DNA from: an uncultured Oscillospiraceae bacterium
GTDB taxonomy: Bacteria; Bacillota; Clostridia; Oscillospirales; Oscillospiraceae
Assembly (NCBI GenBank): GCA_944385775.1
Contig: CALWYM010000005.1
Coordinates: 1 to 9,171 of the forward strand
DNA: 9,171 nt
Reading direction: 5' to 3'
How positions within the stretch are numbered: position 1 is the first letter of the stretch; each line of letters begins with the position of its first letter. Positions 6,582-9,171 of the stretch are shown piece by piece. A program made the translations under genes and the position numbers. The notes under the pieces are model-generated. The model saw only the letters and a list, made by a program, of their open reading frames with translations, was not told the DNA's origin and did no database searches.

Positions 6582-6630
6582 ATACACAGCGGGCACGTTT
6601 CACAGTGTGCAGCGTGTCCGCTTTGTGTAT
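6582..6630 (+). repeat. Long intercistronic hairpin after the binding-protein gene
   Basis: ATACACA (6582-6588) pairs with TGTGTAT (6624-6630), and GCGGGCACG (6589-6597) pairs with CGTGTCCGC (6613-6621) with one G-T pair; the two helices are split by a TT bulge (6622-6623). The loop (6598-6612) contains a further CAC/GTG match. No U-run follows, and the permease ribosome site starts five bases later. Such structures after binding-protein genes commonly protect the upstream message and let the receptor be made in excess over the permeases; that role is inferred here. Confidence 0.7.
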
Positions 6631-6634
6631 TCTT

Positions 6635-6639
6635 GGAGG
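6635..6639 (+). promoter_or_regulatory. Ribosome binding site fixing the DppB start at 6647
   Basis: GGAGG at 6635-6639 lies seven bases before the ATG at 6647. The frame also opens at a GTG at 6605, but that codon is inside the hairpin loop and has no ribosome site. MGKYIVRRLLLLIP is the expected N-terminus of the family. Confidence 0.88.
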
Positions 6640-6646
6640 AGAGATA

Positions 6647-7612
6647 ATGGGAAAATACATCGTTAGACGTTTATTATTGCTTATACCCGTTATAATCGGA
6701 GTAACAATAATTATCTTTACGCTTATGTATCTGGTACCGGGTGACCCGGCGCACTCCATACTTGGCTCAGGCGCTGAGCCTTGGGAATATGAGGAACTTC
6801 GTGAAAAGATGGGACTTAATGATCCGTATATCATGCAGTTAGTCAGATACATAAAACAGGTTTATATTGATTTTAACCTCGGTAATTCGTATCTTACCGG
6901 AGTATCAGTTTCCGGAGAGCTGTTTTACAGGCTGCCGAAGACACTTACTTTGAGCTTTATAGGAATGTTTGTCTCCATTTCGGTTGGTATTCCAATGGGA
7001 GTATCCTCCGCTGTGCACAGAGGCACCTGGAGAGACTATGTTCCTCTTACTATAGCACTGTTTGGCGTTTCAATGCCAGGCTTCTGGTTTGCTCTCATGC
7101 TTGTGCTTTTGTTCTCGGTTAAGCTTGGGTGGCTTCCTCCGTATGGTCTGGGGGGAATTGAATATTGGATATTGCCTATAATTTCAAGTTCTCTCCACGG
7201 TATTTCAAATCTTGCTCGTCAGACCAGATCCTCAATGCTGGAAGTTCTCGGTTCCGACTATATCGTTATGGCAAGAGCTAAAGGTATGCCTGAGCGTTCA
7301 GTTATCTATAAGCACGCATTCCCCAATGCGCTTATTCCGGTAATTAATATTCTTGGCGGAACACTTGCTTTCTCCTTTGGCGGAGGAATGTTGACAGAGA
7401 CTATTTTCTCAATCCCCGGCGTTGGATATTACATGGTTAAGTCTGTAAACCAGAGAGACTACCCCGCGGTTCAGGGCGGCGTACTGCTGCTTTCGGTAGT
7501 TTTCAGCTTTGTAATGGTTCTTACTGATATAGTTATGGCTATGGTCGACCCGAGAATCAAGGCACAGTTTGCCAGCAGAACTGCAAAGAAAGTAAAGGAG
7601 GCAAAGAGCTAA
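6647..7612 (+). CDS. dppB: ABC transporter permease, DppB/OppB type
   Basis: The 321-residue protein has the family N-terminus: YIVRRLLLLIPVIIGVTIIIF as the first helix (about 4-30) and then LVPGDPA. A periplasmic-side stretch (35-95) contains the LNDPYIMQLVRY and FNLGNSY motifs. The remaining helices lie at about 99-121, 132-160, 171-184, 227-249 and 278-300. The cytoplasmic EAA loop, which couples to the ATPases, is DYIVMARAKG...HAFPNALIP (204-231) with its conserved Gly213. It should pair with the DppC-type permease to form the transmembrane channel. Its stop overlaps the next start by one base (TAATG), so translation of the two permeases is probably coupled and their amounts matched. The symbol denotes family type; oligopeptide, dipeptide, nickel and glutathione importers share this fold. 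Confidence 0.93.
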   Translation: MGKYIVRRLLLLIPVIIGVTIIIFTLMYLVPGDPAHSILGSGAEPWEYEELREKMGLNDPYIMQLVRYIKQVYIDFNLGNSYLTGVSVSGELFYRLPKTLTLSFIGMFVSISVGIPMGVSSAVHRGTWRDYVPLTIALFGVSMPGFWFALMLVLLFSVKLGWLPPYGLGGIEYWILPIISSSLHGISNLARQTRSSMLEVLGSDYIVMARAKGMPERSVIYKHAFPNALIPVINILGGTLAFSFGGGMLTETIFSIPGVGYYMVKSVNQRDYPAVQGGVLLLSVVFSFVMVLTDIVMAMVDPRIKAQFASRTAKKVKEAKS

Positions 7613-8526
7613 TGTCTGATAAATCTTCTAAGACTTTGAACAGGCAGAATACTGAGCCTAAATCAGAAAACAAAGCCGTAAAAAAACAAAACCAGGCATT
7701 AATTGTCTTCAAGCGTTTGATTCAAAGACCTACGGCAGTTATCGGAATGGTAATAGTAGCAGTACTTTTATTTGTAGCGATTTTTGCAGAAGTCCTTACA
7801 CCTTATGACTATACAAAAATTGATGTATTGAACGCAAACCTTTCTCCAAGCCTTGCCCACCCTGCCGGCACGGACTCAGTTGGAAGAGATATTCTGGCAA
7901 GGCTTATGATGGGTACGAGATACTCCCTTACCCTGGGTGTGTGTTCTACTTTGCTTGGTACATTGCTCGGCTGTATTGTCGGATGCGTAGCAGGATTCTT
8001 TGGCGGAACCGTTGATGAAGTTATAATGAGACTTTGCGATGTTATCCAGTCAATTCCTGGCATGGTACTTAATGTTGCCGTGGCCTGCGCTATTGGTACA
8101 GGTTTTTGGAACTGCATTCTCGTTCTTAGTATCGGAGGTATTGCGGGTAATGCCAGAATGCTCAGAGCTAACATTCTTAAGATAAGAGACATGGAATATG
8201 TAGAGGCTGCTGAGGTTGTTAACTGCTCCAATGTAAAAATAATGGTAAAACATCTTGTACCAAACGCTTTTGCACCTATGATTGTTGGTATGAGTATGGG
8301 AATCGGCGGACAGATTATGGCAGCTTCTGGTCTCGCTTATCTGGGACTCGGTGTTTCTCAGCCTACTCCTGAGTGGGGCGCAATGCTTTCTGACGGACGT
8401 AACTACCTTACCAAATACCCATGGATGTGTATTTTCCCCGGCGTGCTGATCATGATTACCGTTCTTGCTGCAAATCTTCTTGGTGACGGTTTGCGTGACG
8501 CTCTTGATCCGAAGCTTAAGAAGTGA
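7612..8526 (+). CDS. dppC: ABC transporter permease, DppC/OppC type
   Basis: The 304-residue protein starts with a polar, Lys/Asn-rich tail (1-32) and the OppC N-terminal helix (about 41-63), then the signature HPAGTDSVGRDILARLMMGTRYSL at 83-106. Four or five further helices follow (about 107-132, 149-185, 221-245 and 270-290), with LAYLGLGV...PEWGAMLSDGRNY and the family-typical end DGLRDALDPK. The EAA coupling loop is at 195-222, but the conserved glycine of EAA---G is Asn204, followed by Cys205. Everything else looks functional. Translation starts inside the dppB stop codon (one-base overlap), with AAAGGAGG at 7594-7601 upstream. It is the second half of the channel. Symbol marks type, not proven dipeptide specificity. 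Confidence 0.93.
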   Translation: MSDKSSKTLNRQNTEPKSENKAVKKQNQALIVFKRLIQRPTAVIGMVIVAVLLFVAIFAEVLTPYDYTKIDVLNANLSPSLAHPAGTDSVGRDILARLMMGTRYSLTLGVCSTLLGTLLGCIVGCVAGFFGGTVDEVIMRLCDVIQSIPGMVLNVAVACAIGTGFWNCILVLSIGGIAGNARMLRANILKIRDMEYVEAAEVVNCSNVKIMVKHLVPNAFAPMIVGMSMGIGGQIMAASGLAYLGLGVSQPTPEWGAMLSDGRNYLTKYPWMCIFPGVLIMITVLAANLLGDGLRDALDPKLKK

Positions 8527-8536
8527 GGTAGAAAAT

Positions 8537-9171
8537 ATGAGTGAGAAATTATTAGAGGTAAAAAACCTTGATGTGCATTACGTCACATCAGATGCAGATG
8601 TTTATGCTGTAAACGGTCTCTCCTTTTCGCTTGGAAAAAGCCGCACTCTTGGTCTCGTCGGTGAGACCGGCGCAGGCAAGACCACCGTTGCAAGAGCAAT
8701 TCTGAGGATTCTTCCGGATCCTCCGGCACAAGTCAGAGAAGGACAGGTTATCTTCGAGGGTCAGAGTTTATATGATCTCTCCGAGCAGGAAATGCAAAAA
8801 ATACGCGGTGACAAGATAACCATGATATTCCAGGACCCAATGACAGCTCTAAATCCTGTTATTCCTGTGGGCGACCAGATTGCTGAGGTTGTTGAGCTTC
8901 ATAACGGAGGCAAGAGGGAGGAAGCAAAGAAAAGAGCTATTGAGATGCTTGAAACGGTTGGCATTCCCGCTGAACGCTATGTAGAATATCCGCATCAGTT
9001 CTCCGGTGGTATGAAGCAGAGAGTCGTTATAGCAATAGCTCTTGCCTGTAACCCTACGCTTCTTTTGGCTGATGAGCCTACGACAGCTCTTGACGTTACT
9101 ATTCAGGCTCAGGTTCTGGAGCTTATGAAGGAGCTTAACGCTACTAATGATACGTCCATGATTCTAATTAC
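8537..9171 (+). CDS. dppD: ABC transporter ATP-binding protein, DppD/OppD type (partial, 3' end outside window)
   Basis: The frame starts at the ATG at 8537, ten bases after the dppC stop, with GAGG at 8525-8528 spaced eight bases. It stays open to the window end, giving 211 residues. Nucleotide-binding motifs appear in order: Walker A GETGAGKT (42-49), Q-loop IFQDPMTALNP (97-107, Gln99), signature FSGGMKQR (155-162), Walker B LLLADEP (175-181, with Asp179 and catalytic Glu180) and the D-loop TALD (183-186). The sequence stops just before the switch histidine. The C-terminal oligopeptide-transporter domain expected for DppD/OppD (total usually around 320-340 residues) lies beyond the edge, as probably does a DppF partner. 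It would hydrolyse ATP on the cytoplasmic side to drive import. The Walker A Ala-for-Ser and Thr-for-Ser changes are conservative. Confidence 0.93.
   Translation, partial: MSEKLLEVKNLDVHYVTSDADVYAVNGLSFSLGKSRTLGLVGETGAGKTTVARAILRILPDPPAQVREGQVIFEGQSLYDLSEQEMQKIRGDKITMIFQDPMTALNPVIPVGDQIAEVVELHNGGKREEAKKRAIEMLETVGIPAERYVEYPHQFSGGMKQRVVIAIALACNPTLLLADEPTTALDVTIQAQVLELMKELNATNDTSMILI

Noticed and set aside
5484..6596. Long open frame on the minus strand (370 residues) opposite the binding-protein gene
   Set aside because: It is a shadow of the codon pattern of the real gene: no ribosome site, no recognisable domain, and a Cys/Ile/Val-rich composition typical of antisense frames.
6605..6646. Upstream GTG start giving 14 more residues on the DppB permease
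   Set aside because: It lies in the loop of a strong hairpin with no ribosome site; the ATG at 6647 has GGAGG and the family N-terminus.
1..9171. CRISPR array, tRNA/rRNA genes, insertion sequences, phage or toxin-antitoxin genes
   Set aside because: I saw no regularly spaced repeats, no cloverleaf with conserved arms, and no transposase, integrase or toxin-like product; every larger gene fits ordinary chromosomal families.

Overview
The window looks like chromosomal DNA from a spore-forming, probably gut-associated, low-to-mid-GC Firmicute of class Clostridia (Oscillospirales-like is my guess). The reasons are a protein pairing a SPOCS/DUF3794-like region with LysM of the spore-coat type, strong AAGGAGG-type ribosome sites, sigma-A-like promoters, a Gram-positive style lipoprotein, and AT-rich intergenic DNA. 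The lineage is inferred from style, not from a marker gene.

Left part (1-1600): the 3' end of a LysM protein (1-531) is followed by yebC (679-1407), which has its own well-formed extended -10 promoter and a strong terminator. Centre-left (1553-3597, minus strand): a two-gene unit runs leftward, a four-helix membrane protein of unknown function (2923-3522) followed 17 bp later by a divergent trigger factor (1595-2905). It converges on yebC and ends at a bidirectional terminator. The unit appears to start from a TTGACA-type promoter near 3548-3597.

Gene-poor stretch (3523-3896): about 370 bp of AT-rich DNA carries the divergent control regions of the leftward unit and of the rightward transporter operon. 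It holds three inverted repeats, one of them immediately downstream of a plausible start of transcription for the operon.

Right part (3897-9171, plus strand): a metallo-beta-lactamase-fold hydrolase is followed by a complete family-5 ABC peptide/nickel-type uptake system. In order these are a substrate-binding lipoprotein with a twin-arginine plus lipobox signal, a DppB/OppB permease, a DppC/OppC permease, and a DppD/OppD ATPase cut by the window end. Spacings are 48, 101, -1 and 10 bp, so one operon is likely, with an intercistronic hairpin after the binding protein. The hydrolase has no export signal and so should be cytoplasmic. The simplest reading is that the transporter imports a compound that the hydrolase then acts on; the compound cannot be read from sequence.

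The most interesting points are the hydrolase-transporter pairing, the Cys-rich Tat-type binding protein, the atypical trigger factor with its unknown membrane partner, and the Gly-to-Asn change in the DppC coupling helix. I see no clearly new defence, mobile or RNA system here.
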